A DNA stretch of 19,111 bases from Leptofilum sp965368765 (GCA_965368765.1 CBDUOF010000047.1:1-19111), one strand, 5' to 3'; positions 8,003-15,797 are shown, counted from the stretch's first letter. Notes: a model not told the origin generated them from the sequence alone. Translations and numbers: made by a program.

Positions 8003-8437
8003 CTAACGGCACAGGATCGTGGCTGTCATGTGCGCACACTGTTTTTGCTCACCGGCTTGATTCACGCCAAACACCTCGCCCTGGCAGACCGTAAGGGTTC
8101 GCCCGGGCTTGAGAACGCGCCCAACCGCGACCAGCCTTTCGCCCACGGCTGGCGACAGGAAGTTGACCTTGAACTCGACGGTGAGCAAGTCGCTTTGCGG
8201 TGGCATGAGGGTGAGCGCGGCGTAGCCACAGGCAGAATCCACGACGGCCGTTGCGGCGCCTGCGTGTACAAAGCCATGCTGTTGAAAAAGGTTCGATGAG
8301 ATTGGTAATTCGATGGTGACTTTTCCCGGAGAAACGGCCGTTAGCCGTGCCCCCAGATAATCCATAAACTTTTGCTGGGCAAAACTATCCCGTACTACCT
8401 GCTCAAAGGCAGCGTCTTGTACCTGAAACTGAGTCAT
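8003..8437 (-). CDS. PaaI-like hotdog-fold thioesterase
   Basis: This 144-residue protein matches the hotdog thioesterase family of PaaI type: HGFVHAGAATAVVDSACGYAA near residues 54-74, where the HGG-like loop and the acidic residue (D68) form the usual active site, followed by the VEFKVNFLSPA strand. It would hydrolyse acyl- or aryl-CoA thioesters; the natural substrate is not readable. It follows the RibA-RibD_C fusion by 99 bases and precedes the dehydrogenase by 41 bases. AAGGAAA just upstream on the minus strand serves as ribosome site. Two palindrome copies (8244, 8334) give TAV. Its link to the pterin-like genes could be only positional. Confidence 0.85.
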   Translation of the reverse strand: MTQFQVQDAAFEQVVRDSFAQQKFMDYLGARLTAVSPGKVTIELPISSNLFQQHGFVHAGAATAVVDSACGYAALTLMPPQSDLLTVEFKVNFLSPAVGERLVAVGRVLKPGRTLTVCQGEVFGVNQAGEQKQCAHMTATILCR

Positions 8438-8536
8438 CCTGTTTCCTTTATTCGATCGACCGGCAGCCCGGCGCAGATTGTCACAAATTGAATCAACAAC
8501 CAGGACAAATCGGCGTCATCGGCTCCTAAATTCTTA

Positions 8537-9853
8537 CTATTCGACTTGCCAGCTCACATCCCCGGAAAGCACCATATCTTTACCCAGCCACCGTGTCTGA
8601 GGGTTTTCTAGCCGGGGCAGGCCAAGGCCGTTCAGGCTGCCTACCGCGTTGAGTCCGCCCACCAGCATCGGGGCGATAGTAATCACCAGTCGATCCACCA
8701 ACTGTTGGGCCAAAAAGCTGTTAATAACCTCTGCACCCCCCTCCACCATCAGGGTGCGAATGCCGTGCGTATCCAGGCAGTGGAGCAGGTGCGGCAAGCT
8801 GACCTGCCCCTGTTTCGTGGCGGGCAGCCGAACGACCGTTGCTCCTGCGTCGCTGAGCGCGGCTTCTTTTTGGGGATCGGCCGTTTGGGTAGTGGCCACA
8901 ACTGGCTTGCGGGGGTGACTGGTGAGCAGCTTGGCGGTAAGCGGCAGGCGCAGCTGGCTGTCTAAAATAATGGGTTGGGGGTCGCTCCCTTCCACCAGCC
9001 GCACGGTCAGGCGCGGGTCGTCTGCCAGGACCGTGCCAATGCCGACCAGGATGGCGTCGTGGCTGCTGCGCAGATGGTGGGTGAAGGCCATGGACTCAGG
9101 CCCGCTTAGGGCCATGGGCTCACCTCGCTGGCGGGTGATGGAGCCATCTAAACTTTGGGCATAGCTGAGGGTGATCAGAGGACGGCCGTTTGGTGCGGCT
9201 TTGGGAGCGCCATTTGTGCCATTTAATGGAGAGGGTGTCGCTGGGGAACGGCCGTTCAAATTCAGCAAATGGTGCATCCGTTCCACTTTGGTTGCCAGGT
9301 AAGCTGCATTTTCCACATTGAGTGCAGGCGGTAGCGGGACGCGCTCGGTCACCGAAATGCCTAGCTGTTCCAAGCCTTCTATTTTGCTTGGGTTGTTGGT
9401 GAGCAGCCGAACGGCTGAAACGGTCAGGTCACGCAAAATATGGGCGGCAACTGTGTAATCTCGCGCATCGGCTTGATGGCCCAGCATGAGATTGGCTTCT
9501 ACCGTATCGTACCCCTCGTCCTGCAAATTATAAGCGCGTAGCTTATCCAGTAACCCGATGCCGCGCCCCTCTTGCCGCAAATAGACAACAATCCCCGCCC
9601 CTGCGGTGGCGATTTGGTGCATTGCCTGAGTAAGCTGCGGACCACAGTCGCAGCGCAATGATCCAAGCACATCCCCCGTGAAACATTCCGAATGAATGCG
9701 CACCAGTGTAGGCGTACTGTTATTGATGCTTCCCAGAACAAGGGCAAGATGTTCTTTTTCATCCAGACTGTTTTGATAATAACAAAGTTCAAAATCACCC
9801 ATTTCGGTAGGAATTCGGGCTGTTGTTTTGCGCTCGACGACAAGGTCATTCAT
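8537..9853 (-). CDS. GTP cyclohydrolase II fused to RibD-type pyrimidine reductase domain
   Basis: The first about 175 residues are a complete GTP cyclohydrolase II (RibA): zinc ligands C57, C68 and C70 in HSECFTGDVLGSLRCDCG, catalytic region RQEGRGIGL (93-101), Y108 and NNPSKIEGL (153-161). It opens GTP to 2,5-diamino-6-ribosylamino-pyrimidinone phosphate with loss of formate and pyrophosphate. A Pro/Asn/Ala linker (about 200-224) leads to a RibD C-terminal (DHFR-like) reductase domain: SLDGSIT (234-240), ILVGIGTVLADDPRL (268-282), VEGGAEVINSFL (370-381) and APMLVGG (394-400). That domain reduces the ribosyl to a ribityl chain with NADPH. The RibD deaminase domain and the RibB domain are both missing, which is unusual; normal partners are RibB-RibA and deaminase-reductase. 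The gene heads the seven-gene minus-strand block. A GGAG about 11 bases upstream precedes the ATG. Confidence 0.9.
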   Translation of the reverse strand: MNDLVVERKTTARIPTEMGDFELCYYQNSLDEKEHLALVLGSINNSTPTLVRIHSECFTGDVLGSLRCDCGPQLTQAMHQIATAGAGIVVYLRQEGRGIGLLDKLRAYNLQDEGYDTVEANLMLGHQADARDYTVAAHILRDLTVSAVRLLTNNPSKIEGLEQLGISVTERVPLPPALNVENAAYLATKVERMHHLLNLNGRSPATPSPLNGTNGAPKAAPNGRPLITLSYAQSLDGSITRQRGEPMALSGPESMAFTHHLRSSHDAILVGIGTVLADDPRLTVRLVEGSDPQPIILDSQLRLPLTAKLLTSHPRKPVVATTQTADPQKEAALSDAGATVVRLPATKQGQVSLPHLLHCLDTHGIRTLMVEGGAEVINSFLAQQLVDRLVITIAPMLVGGLNAVGSLNGLGLPRLENPQTRWLGKDMVLSGDVSWQVE

Positions 9854-9905
9854 TTTTTACACACTCCGACGTTGCTTTTCTCTTGAACCGGGTTGGTTTA
9901 ACTAG

Positions 9906-9911
9906 ATTATA
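9906..9911 (-). promoter_or_regulatory. Possible -10 element of the seven-gene block
   Basis: The minus strand reads TATAAT here, 53 bases before the start codon of the RibA-RibD_C gene and downstream of nth. No good -35 hexamer is visible at 16-18 bases, so it rests on the -10 alone. Confidence 0.4.
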
Positions 9912-9964
9912 CGCAACTCTGGCGAGAATGGATCGGTGGGGAGAGGGTTGAGGTCGAGATTCAT

Positions 9965-10612
9965 TTATAAGTCAGCCGAGGGACAGATGTCGTTGAGGGT
10001 GCAGTTGGGGCAGTCGGGTCGACGGGCAATGCAAACGCGACGACCGTGAAAGATGAGCAGGTGGGAGATAGTGATCCACTGCTCTTTGGGAATAATTGCC
10101 ATCAGCTCGCGCTCTACTTTAACGGGATCTTTATTGGTGCTGGTAAGCCCCAGCTTGTGAGCAATGCGTTTGACGTGGGTATCGACGGTGATGCCTTCGG
10201 CCTTGCCAAAGATTTCGCCCAACACCACGTTGGCGGTTTTACGGGCTACGCCTTTGAGCTGGGTGAGTTCTGCCATTTCATCCGGAACCTGACCGCCGTG
10301 ATTTTGCAGGAGAGCAACGGCCGTTTCCTGAATAAACATTGCCTTTTGCCGAAAAAAGCCTGTTGATCGAATCGCTTCTTCGAGTTCGGTGCGGTCGGCG
10401 GCGGCAAGGGCTGCCACGTCTGGGTATTTGGCAAAGAGGCCGGGCGTCACCATGTTGACGCGCACGTCGGTACATTGGGCCGAGAGGATGGTAGCCACCA
10501 GCAGCTGGAGCGGTGTCTGGTAGTTGAGCTCGCAGTGGGCGTCCGGGTGGGCAGCCTGCAATCGCTGCAAAACGGTTTGTACGTATTCAGGAGACGGTTT
10601 CTTTTTTGGCAT
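9965..10612 (-). CDS. nth: Endonuclease III (DNA glycosylase/AP lyase)
   Basis: The 215 residues match bacterial Nth in length and all key motifs. The helix-hairpin-helix is LKGVARKTANVVL (119-131) with catalytic K125, the catalytic aspartate is D144 in VDTHVKR, and the [4Fe-4S] cluster is C194-x6-C201-x2-C204-x5-C210. It removes oxidised pyrimidines and nicks the abasic site in base excision repair. It lies on the same strand as, and 111 bases upstream of, the RibA-RibD_C fusion; a -10-like TATAAT in that gap suggests the downstream block has its own promoter. To the other side it diverges from the glycogen debranching enzyme. One palindrome copy (10317) encodes ETAV in a non-catalytic helix. 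Confidence 0.95.
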   Translation of the reverse strand: MPKKKPSPEYVQTVLQRLQAAHPDAHCELNYQTPLQLLVATILSAQCTDVRVNMVTPGLFAKYPDVAALAAADRTELEEAIRSTGFFRQKAMFIQETAVALLQNHGGQVPDEMAELTQLKGVARKTANVVLGEIFGKAEGITVDTHVKRIAHKLGLTSTNKDPVKVERELMAIIPKEQWITISHLLIFHGRRVCIARRPDCPNCTLNDICPSADL

Positions 10613-10627
10613 TGTGTAACTCTAGCG

Positions 10628-10656
10628 TTATCAGATTTGAGGTGCAAGTGTATAAT
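10628..10656 (+). promoter_or_regulatory. Promoter of the glycogen debranching enzyme gene
   Basis: TTATCA (10628-10633, four of six match to TTGACA) and a perfect TATAAT (10651-10656) are separated by 17 bases. It lies in the divergent gap with nth and points to the gene at 10699. Confidence 0.55.
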
Positions 10657-10679
10657 GGAGTTAGTAGAAAAAAATCAGC

Positions 10680-10701
10680 AAAAAGTGAAAAGTGAAAAGT
10701 G
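10680..10701 (+). repeat. GTGAAAAGTG dispersed repeat, copy 2
   Basis: Three tandem AAAAGTG units end exactly on the GTG start codon of the debranching enzyme. As in copy 1, an in-frame TGA-AAA precedes that GTG. Confidence 0.65.
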
Positions 10702-12699
10702 TTATTAGATTTTGGACGCGAACTGTGTGGTGATTTGGCAACGGCCGAATCGCGGGAATGGTTGGTTACTAACGGAATCGGCGGTTTTGCTTCTGGCACG
10801 ATTGCAGGCATGTTGACACGTCGTTACCATGGTTTGCTGTTGGCGGCATTGGAACCGCCGCTAGGGCGCACCCTCTTGCTGGCCAAGATAGATGAAACGG
10901 TAGAATATGAAGGCATCTACCCGGAAAGCGGCCGTTTCTATCCACTGTATGTTAATCGGTGGGCTAACGGCACGGTCGAGCCGAACGGCCACTATTCGAT
11001 CAACCGCTTTCATTTGGAAGGAACGACGCCGGTTTGGACGTTTGCCTTTGGCAATGCCCTGCTAGAAAAGCGTATTTGGATGCAGCCGGGAGCCAACACA
11101 ACCTACATCCATTACAAGCTCGTCCGCGCCACGGGCCCGCTCACGCTGGAAGCCAAAACATTTATCAACTACCGTGACTATCACGGTACCACAATTATGA
11201 ACGATTGGGCGCTGGATACGGCGGAGTTGGCCAACGGATTGTGCTTCCAGGTGCATGATCAAGCAACACCCTTCTATCTTCTTAGCGACAAAGTGCAGAT
11301 GACGCCTCAATATGACTGGTATGAAGATTTTCACCTGAGCGTTGAGGAGTACCGGGGCCAGAACGATGTTCAGGAAGACCATCTTTACGCCGCGCTGCTG
11401 CGGGCCGTGTTGCGACCCGGCGAATCGCTTACGCTGGTCGCCAGTACGGAGCCAGCTCCTGACCTGGACGGTGCCAGGGCGTATGCTGAGCGGCAGGCGT
11501 ATGAGACTGCCTTGCTCACGCAGGCAAGCAGTGTTCATGCCGTGGCACTGCCGAAAGCGGTTGAGCAACTGGTGTTAGCGGCGGATCAATTCATTGTGAA
11601 ACGGCCGACTGCGCGAGATGAAAACGGCCGTTCCGTTATTGCAGGTTACCCCTGGTTTAGCGACTGGGGACGGGATACGATGATCGCGTTGCCCGGTCTT
11701 ACCCTCACCACCGGACGACCAGAGGTGGCTGCTTCCATTTTGCGTACTTATGCCCAATTTGTAGACCAGGGCATGTTACCAAATCGCTTTCCCGATGCGG
11801 GGGAACATCCAGAGTACAACACGGTTGATGCCACGCTGTGGTACTTTGAGGCGCTGCGCGCAACGCACGCTGCCACTGGTGATGAAGCGCTGGTGCGAGA
11901 ACTTTTCCCGGTGCTGCAAGAAATCATCCTGTGGCACATCCGCGGTACGCGTTACAACATCCAGATGGATGAGGAAGATGGCCTCATTTTTGCCGGCGAA
12001 GAAGGCGTGCAGCTAACCTGGATGGATGCCAAAGTAGACAATTGGGTGGTCACATCTCGCATTGGTAAGCCGGTAGAAATAAATGCACTGTGGTACAACG
12101 CCCTCTGTATTATTGCCGACTTTGCCGAAATGCTTGGTGAGAACGCGGCTGAATATCGGGCATTAACGAAGAAAGTTCAGGCTGGCTTTGTCCGCTTCTG
12201 GAACGATGAGATGGGCTATTGCTACGATGTGATAGATGGCCCTGACGCGGAAGGGCTTGATGGCAGCCTGCGCCCCAATCAGCTGTTTGCCATCGCGTTA
12301 CCGCACAGCCCGCTGAACGCCGACCAGCAGCGTTCCATCGTAGATGCCTGTGGCCGACATTTGGTCACGGCCCACGGTTTGCGCAGCCTGTCAGCTGATG
12401 ACAAAGCGTACATTGGACATTATGGGGGCGACCGATACAAGCGAGATGGTGCCTACCACCAAGGCACGGTGTGGGGCTGGCTGATTGGCCCGTTTGTCAG
12501 TGCCCATTTACGGGTATATAAAGACAAAATAGCGGCGCGGTCCTATTTGGAATCGCTCTTGCAGCACCATATTCGAGCCCACGCGGTCGGCAGCCTAAGC
12601 GAGATCTTTGACGGCGATGCGCCTTTTGCGCCGCGCGGCTGCGTGGCCCAGGCATGGAGCGTGGCGGAGGTGCTGCGCACCTGGCAGCAAACGGTCTGA
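10699..12699 (+). CDS. Archaeal-type glycogen debranching enzyme (amylo-alpha-1,6-glucosidase, GH133-like)
   Basis: The 666 residues begin with the N-terminal domain signature GRELCGDL...SREWLVTNGIGGFASGT (6-34), typical of the GDE N-terminal beta domain. The (alpha/alpha)6 catalytic barrel follows with AGYPWFSDWGRD (315-326), NRFPD and YNTVDATLW, LTWMDAKVDNW (439-449, acidic residue D443) and AYHQGTVWGW (585-594). It hydrolyses alpha-1,6-linked glucose at glycogen branch points in the cytoplasm. The start must be the GTG at 10699, since an in-frame TGA is at 10693-10695; no clear Shine-Dalgarno is present because a GTGAAAAGTG repeat occupies the position. Its own promoter is at 10628-10656. 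Downstream by 78 bases is 6-phosphogluconate dehydrogenase, giving a carbohydrate-utilisation context. Palindrome copies are few here for its length: one exact (11624) and several one-off forms. Confidence 0.93.
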   Translation: MLLDFGRELCGDLATAESREWLVTNGIGGFASGTIAGMLTRRYHGLLLAALEPPLGRTLLLAKIDETVEYEGIYPESGRFYPLYVNRWANGTVEPNGHYSINRFHLEGTTPVWTFAFGNALLEKRIWMQPGANTTYIHYKLVRATGPLTLEAKTFINYRDYHGTTIMNDWALDTAELANGLCFQVHDQATPFYLLSDKVQMTPQYDWYEDFHLSVEEYRGQNDVQEDHLYAALLRAVLRPGESLTLVASTEPAPDLDGARAYAERQAYETALLTQASSVHAVALPKAVEQLVLAADQFIVKRPTARDENGRSVIAGYPWFSDWGRDTMIALPGLTLTTGRPEVAASILRTYAQFVDQGMLPNRFPDAGEHPEYNTVDATLWYFEALRATHAATGDEALVRELFPVLQEIILWHIRGTRYNIQMDEEDGLIFAGEEGVQLTWMDAKVDNWVVTSRIGKPVEINALWYNALCIIADFAEMLGENAAEYRALTKKVQAGFVRFWNDEMGYCYDVIDGPDAEGLDGSLRPNQLFAIALPHSPLNADQQRSIVDACGRHLVTAHGLRSLSADDKAYIGHYGGDRYKRDGAYHQGTVWGWLIGPFVSAHLRVYKDKIAARSYLESLLQHHIRAHAVGSLSEIFDGDAPFAPRGCVAQAWSVAEVLRTWQQTV

Positions 12700-12706
12700 T
12701 TAACGC

Positions 12707-12735
12707 TTGACGAATAAATTATCACTTGTAATGTT
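12707..12735 (+). promoter_or_regulatory. Possible promoter of 6-phosphogluconate dehydrogenase gene
   Basis: TTGACG (12707-12712, five of six to consensus) is followed 16 bases later by a weak TAATGT (12729-12734). It lies in the 78-base gap before the gene; the -10 is poor. Confidence 0.35.
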
Positions 12736-12762
12736 TCAAGAGCTGGTAGCGTCTGACTGGGT

Positions 12763-12768
12763 GGAGGT
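12763..12768 (+). promoter_or_regulatory. Ribosome binding site GGAGGT for the gene at 12778
   Basis: GGAGGT lies nine bases before ATG 12778 and fixes the start. Confidence 0.75.
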
Positions 12769-12777
12769 AAACTATTT

Positions 12778-13692
12778 ATGAAATTAGCAATGATTGGATT
12801 AGGCAAGATGGGTGCCAACATGGCGCGTCGCTTAATTGCGGGTGGCCATGAGGTGGTGGGCTATAATTTGGAAACCGCCGTTACGGACCAGCTCGCTGCG
12901 GAGACAGACCTGGTTCCAGCCTATTCACTGGCCGAAGCCGTGAATAAATTAGACGCGCCCCGCGTGGTCTGGGTGATGGTTCCGTCTGGTAAGCCCACCG
13001 AAGGCGTGGTGTCTGAGCTGGGCAATCTCTTAAGCGCTGGTGACCTGGTGGTAGACGGCGGCAACAGCAATTACAAAGAGACGATGCGGCGTGGTGAAAC
13101 CTTGGCCAAACGGGAGATTGATTACGTCGATGTAGGCACCAGCGGCGGTGTTTGGGGCTTGAAGGAAGGGTACAGTATGATGGTTGGCGGGACAGAAACG
13201 GCCGTTACTGCCCTCGCTCCAGCGCTCAGAACATTGGCGCCCGGTGCAGACAAAGGCTGGGGGCATGTCGGTCCCAGTGGCTCCGGCCACTTTGTGAAGA
13301 TGGTGCACAACGGCATTGAATATGGCCTGATGCAGGCTTATGCAGAAGGGTTTGAAATTATGAAGGCCAAAGAAGCATTTGGGCTGGATTTGCACCAAAT
13401 TTCCGAGATTTGGCGCTTTGGCAGCGTGGTGCGCTCCTGGCTGCTAGATTTAACGGCCAATGCCCTGGCGGAAGATATGGAATTGAGCGACATTAAAGGG
13501 TACGTTTCTGACAGTGGCGAAGGGCGTTGGACAGTATTTGAGGCGATTGATTTGGACGTGCCTGCGCCGGTCATTACCCAGTCGCTGCTGGCTCGCTTTG
13601 TCAGTCGTCAGGATGAAAGTTATGGAGCCAAGCTGCTGGCGGCGATGCGCAATCAGTTTGGTGGTCACGCCGTGGTAAAGGCGGAAGAGTAA
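12778..13692 (+). CDS. gnd: 6-phosphogluconate dehydrogenase (decarboxylating), short type
   Basis: The enzyme converts 6-phosphogluconate to ribulose 5-phosphate and CO2 with reduction of NAD(P). At 304 residues it is the short class (YqeC/GndA-like) rather than the about 470-residue form. Visible motifs are the dinucleotide fold IGLGKMGANMARRL (6-19), VDGGNSNYKET (92-102), SGGVWGLKEGYSMMVGG (122-138) and GHFVKMVHNGIEYG (170-183) with catalytic K174, N178 and E181. Short-type enzymes often prefer NAD; the residues after the second strand (GYNLE, 28-32) lack the usual Arg of NADP binders, which fits but does not prove this. It sits 78 bases after the debranching enzyme and in the same direction as rpiA, the next pentose phosphate step, two genes on. 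The palindrome copy at 13198 writes ETAV. Confidence 0.93.
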   Translation: MKLAMIGLGKMGANMARRLIAGGHEVVGYNLETAVTDQLAAETDLVPAYSLAEAVNKLDAPRVVWVMVPSGKPTEGVVSELGNLLSAGDLVVDGGNSNYKETMRRGETLAKREIDYVDVGTSGGVWGLKEGYSMMVGGTETAVTALAPALRTLAPGADKGWGHVGPSGSGHFVKMVHNGIEYGLMQAYAEGFEIMKAKEAFGLDLHQISEIWRFGSVVRSWLLDLTANALAEDMELSDIKGYVSDSGEGRWTVFEAIDLDVPAPVITQSLLARFVSRQDESYGAKLLAAMRNQFGGHAVVKAEE

Positions 13693-13701
13693 GAAGTTTT
13701 G

Positions 13702-13733
13702 TGGCGATGGGTGATTTCCACGCGGAATCGCCA
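13702..13733 (+). terminator. Weak terminator-like hairpin after gnd
   Basis: TGGCGAT (13702-13708) and ATCGCCA (13727-13733) pair perfectly over seven bases, ten bases after the gnd stop. No real T tract follows, so it may be a rho-type or mRNA-end structure. Confidence 0.35.
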
Positions 13734-13756
13734 TCTGAGGCTTTGTTAGGCAAGCG

Positions 13757-14530
13757 ATGTTTGAAAACAAACCTAAATTTGGCCCAGAGCAGTTTGCAGC
13801 TGGCACCGATATTATTCGGCAGGGGGATGTGCCGGATAAGTTTTACATTATCACACGCGGCAGAGTGGCGGTGATTTTGGAGCCGCCGGACGGGTTGGAT
13901 GCCGTCATTGATCATTTAGGGCCAGGCGATTTTTTTGGCGAAGTCGGGCTGCTGCATCAAAGTCGGCGAATGGCGACGGTGCGGGCGGAAACGGCCGTTC
14001 AGCTCATGGCGATGGATTATCAAACTTTTCGTACCTGGATTGAAGGATCTCCTTTGGTCGCCCAGGAGATTCAGGCGCTGGCGGCGAGGCGTACCCGTGA
14101 TACAGGCCCCTTGGAACCAGCGCCACAATTTAACGCGCAAAGAATTCCCGACAACGTGTTGGATACGGCCGTTGAATCGGCCGAACAGTATGAGCCGGGC
14201 GATATAATCATAAAGCAGGGAGATGCATCGGATCAGTTTTATATTGTTGTCGAAGGCCTGGTGTCGGTGACGCATACAGATGTAAGTGGTAAACGCCATT
14301 TGGTTGCCGAACTGACGGCAGGCGATTATTTTGGTGAGATAGGGCTGTTGGAAGGAACAGACCGCATTGCTACGGTAACGGCCGTTACCCGAGTCAAAGT
14401 AGTCTCGTTCGATCGCAACACCTTTCGTCGCTGGATGATCTATTCCCCCAGCAGTCAGGACGACATTGCAGAAACGGCCGCACGGCGGCGCAAAGATACC
14501 GGGATGTTGTCCCTGCCCGAGGATGAGTAA
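13757..14530 (+). CDS. Protein of two tandem cyclic-nucleotide-binding domains
   Basis: The 257 residues are two CNBD/CRP-like beta-barrels. The phosphate-binding cassettes are FFGEVGLLHQSRRMATV (59-75) and YFGEIGLLEGTDRIATV (191-207). Each half opens with a G(T/D)-x-I-I-(R/K)-Q-G-D segment (16-24 and 148-156) and ends in a matching Ala-Arg-rich tail (AARRTRDTG about 109-117, AARRRKDTG about 241-249), so it is an internal duplication. There is no DNA-binding, channel, kinase or other effector domain. It could be a cAMP/cGMP-dependent regulatory subunit for a partner protein, or a degenerate sensor. It lies 64 bases after gnd and is followed by the HIT and rpiA genes. A strong ribosome site is not visible. 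Three palindrome copies write TAV. Confidence 0.88.
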   Translation: MFENKPKFGPEQFAAGTDIIRQGDVPDKFYIITRGRVAVILEPPDGLDAVIDHLGPGDFFGEVGLLHQSRRMATVRAETAVQLMAMDYQTFRTWIEGSPLVAQEIQALAARRTRDTGPLEPAPQFNAQRIPDNVLDTAVESAEQYEPGDIIIKQGDASDQFYIVVEGLVSVTHTDVSGKRHLVAELTAGDYFGEIGLLEGTDRIATVTAVTRVKVVSFDRNTFRRWMIYSPSSQDDIAETAARRRKDTGMLSLPEDE

Positions 14531-14580
14531 GAACAGGTAAGTGAAAAGTAATAAGTGAAAAGTTTGAGAGTCACCTGTTT
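14531..14580 (+). repeat. GTGAAAAGT repeat copy 3 inside a 7-bp inverted repeat
   Basis: AAGTGAAAAGT occurs at 14539-14549 and again at about 14553-14563. The pair is enclosed by AACAGGT (14532-14538) and ACCTGTT (14573-14579), followed by T, directly after the stop of the CNBD gene. The flanking arms could act as a weak terminator. Confidence 0.5.
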
Positions 14581-14624
14581 ACTTACGAACTTCTCCTAGA
14601 AACCGACGTCCAAGGGGAATCAAA

Positions 14625-15086
14625 ATGACCGACTGTTATTCCTGTGAGCTAGTCACCCGACGTGATGGCGGCACAGCGCCTTTATGGGACAGTATCTTTA
14701 GAACGCGATATTGGGACCTTGTACACCATTTCGATACAGAGTTGCCCGGTTGGCTGGTATTGGTTGCCAGAAGGCACATAGCCACCGTTGCTGAACTAAG
14801 TGAAGTGGAAGCGTCTGAAATGGGGATACTCATTCGTAAAATTTCTCTGGCGTTGAAACAGGTTACAGACTGTCAAAAAACCTATGTGATGCAATTTGCT
14901 GATCATCCCCAACACCCCCACGTGCACATTCACATTGCCCCCCGCATGAAAGACCAGCCAGACGCGCGGGGCGGCCCGCGAATTATGGAATACACCGGGG
15001 TTGCCGAAAGTGAGCGGGTTGATGAAGCAACAATGAACGAAATTGGGCAGCACGTTCGACAACGCCTTTTAGCAATGAAAGATTAA
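14625..15086 (+). CDS. HIT-family nucleotide hydrolase/transferase
   Basis: The 153-residue protein carries the histidine triad HPHVHIHIAPR (97-107), with H99, H101 and H103 as the HxHxH core and H101 the likely nucleophile. The N-terminal half has the typical WDSIFRTRYWDLVHHFDTELPGWLVLVARRH layout in two short pieces. HIT proteins hydrolyse or transfer nucleoside monophosphate groups on small molecules. An N-terminal CYSC (C4, C7) could bind zinc, as in some HIT members. Ribosome site AAGGGG (14612-14617) is seven bases before the ATG. Just 15 bases separate it from rpiA, so they are likely co-transcribed. No palindrome copy is in this gene. The exact substrate is unknown. Confidence 0.88.
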   Translation: MTDCYSCELVTRRDGGTAPLWDSIFRTRYWDLVHHFDTELPGWLVLVARRHIATVAELSEVEASEMGILIRKISLALKQVTDCQKTYVMQFADHPQHPHVHIHIAPRMKDQPDARGGPRIMEYTGVAESERVDEATMNEIGQHVRQRLLAMKD

Positions 15087-15101
15087 ACCTAGACAATAAA
15101 T

Positions 15102-15797
15102 ATGACTGTAGACCTTACCGACTTGAAGCGACAGGCTGCCGAGCGCGCCGTTGAATTTATTGAATCTGGCATGGTGGTCGGATTGGGCACGGGCAGCACG
15201 GCCGTTCATGCCGTCTACGCTCTGGGTCGTTTGTTGGCAAACGGCCGTCTGAAAAAGATTGTTGCCATCCCCACGTCTGAAGTTACCGCCCGCGAAGCGG
15301 CAGCCTGCAACATCCCCCTCGTCACGTTCGATAGTCATCCCGCAATTGATCTGACGATTGACGGTGCGGATGAAGCGGATCCTAACCTGGATCTAATCAA
15401 AGGATTGGGTGGAGCACTGCTACGTGAAAAGATTGTGGCGGCAGCGTCCGAGCGGTTCATTATTGTGGCCGATCATACCAAGCGCGTGTCCCAATTGGGC
15501 AGTAAAGCGCCCGTGCCTGTGGAAGTCATTCCCTTTGCCGAGCGACCCGTTCGTGATTATCTGATGACGTTAGGCGCCCGGGTAGAAAAACGGTTGCTGA
15601 ATGGAGAACGGCCGTTTCGCACGGACGAGAACAACATTATCCTCGACTGCTACTTCGGCCATATCGCTCAGCCGCAACAGCTGGCCAGCGCCATCCGCAA
15701 GCAGCCAGGCGTGGTTGAACACGGCCTCTTCCTCAATATGGCCACCGACCTGATCCTGGCCTCCCCGGATGGCATTGCGCAGTTCTCCCGCCCGTAA
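15102..15797 (+). CDS. rpiA: Ribose-5-phosphate isomerase A
   Basis: The enzyme interconverts ribose 5-phosphate and ribulose 5-phosphate, the step after gnd. The 231 residues carry all family motifs: VGLGTGSTA (26-34, phosphate binding), TIDGADE (85-91, D87 and D90), and KGLGGALLREK (100-110) with the general base E109 and K100. Length is normal. It starts 15 bases after the HIT gene without a clear ribosome site, so coupled translation is likely. Three palindrome copies occur (15198, 15241, 15608); the first coincides with the conserved phosphate loop (STAV), showing the repeat can sit on a functional motif when the peptide fits. Confidence 0.95.
   Translation: MTVDLTDLKRQAAERAVEFIESGMVVGLGTGSTAVHAVYALGRLLANGRLKKIVAIPTSEVTAREAAACNIPLVTFDSHPAIDLTIDGADEADPNLDLIKGLGGALLREKIVAAASERFIIVADHTKRVSQLGSKAPVPVEVIPFAERPVRDYLMTLGARVEKRLLNGERPFRTDENNIILDCYFGHIAQPQQLASAIRKQPGVVEHGLFLNMATDLILASPDGIAQFSRP

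Noticed and set aside
8537..9853. Ordinary riboflavin operon
   Set aside because: ribB, ribE, ribH and the RibD deaminase are all missing from the window, and the neighbours are transferases and a dehydrogenase.
9854..9964. FMN riboswitch before the RibA-RibD_C gene
   Set aside because: The leader downstream of the only promoter-like box is about 50 bases, too short for an FMN aptamer, and none of its conserved segments is visible.
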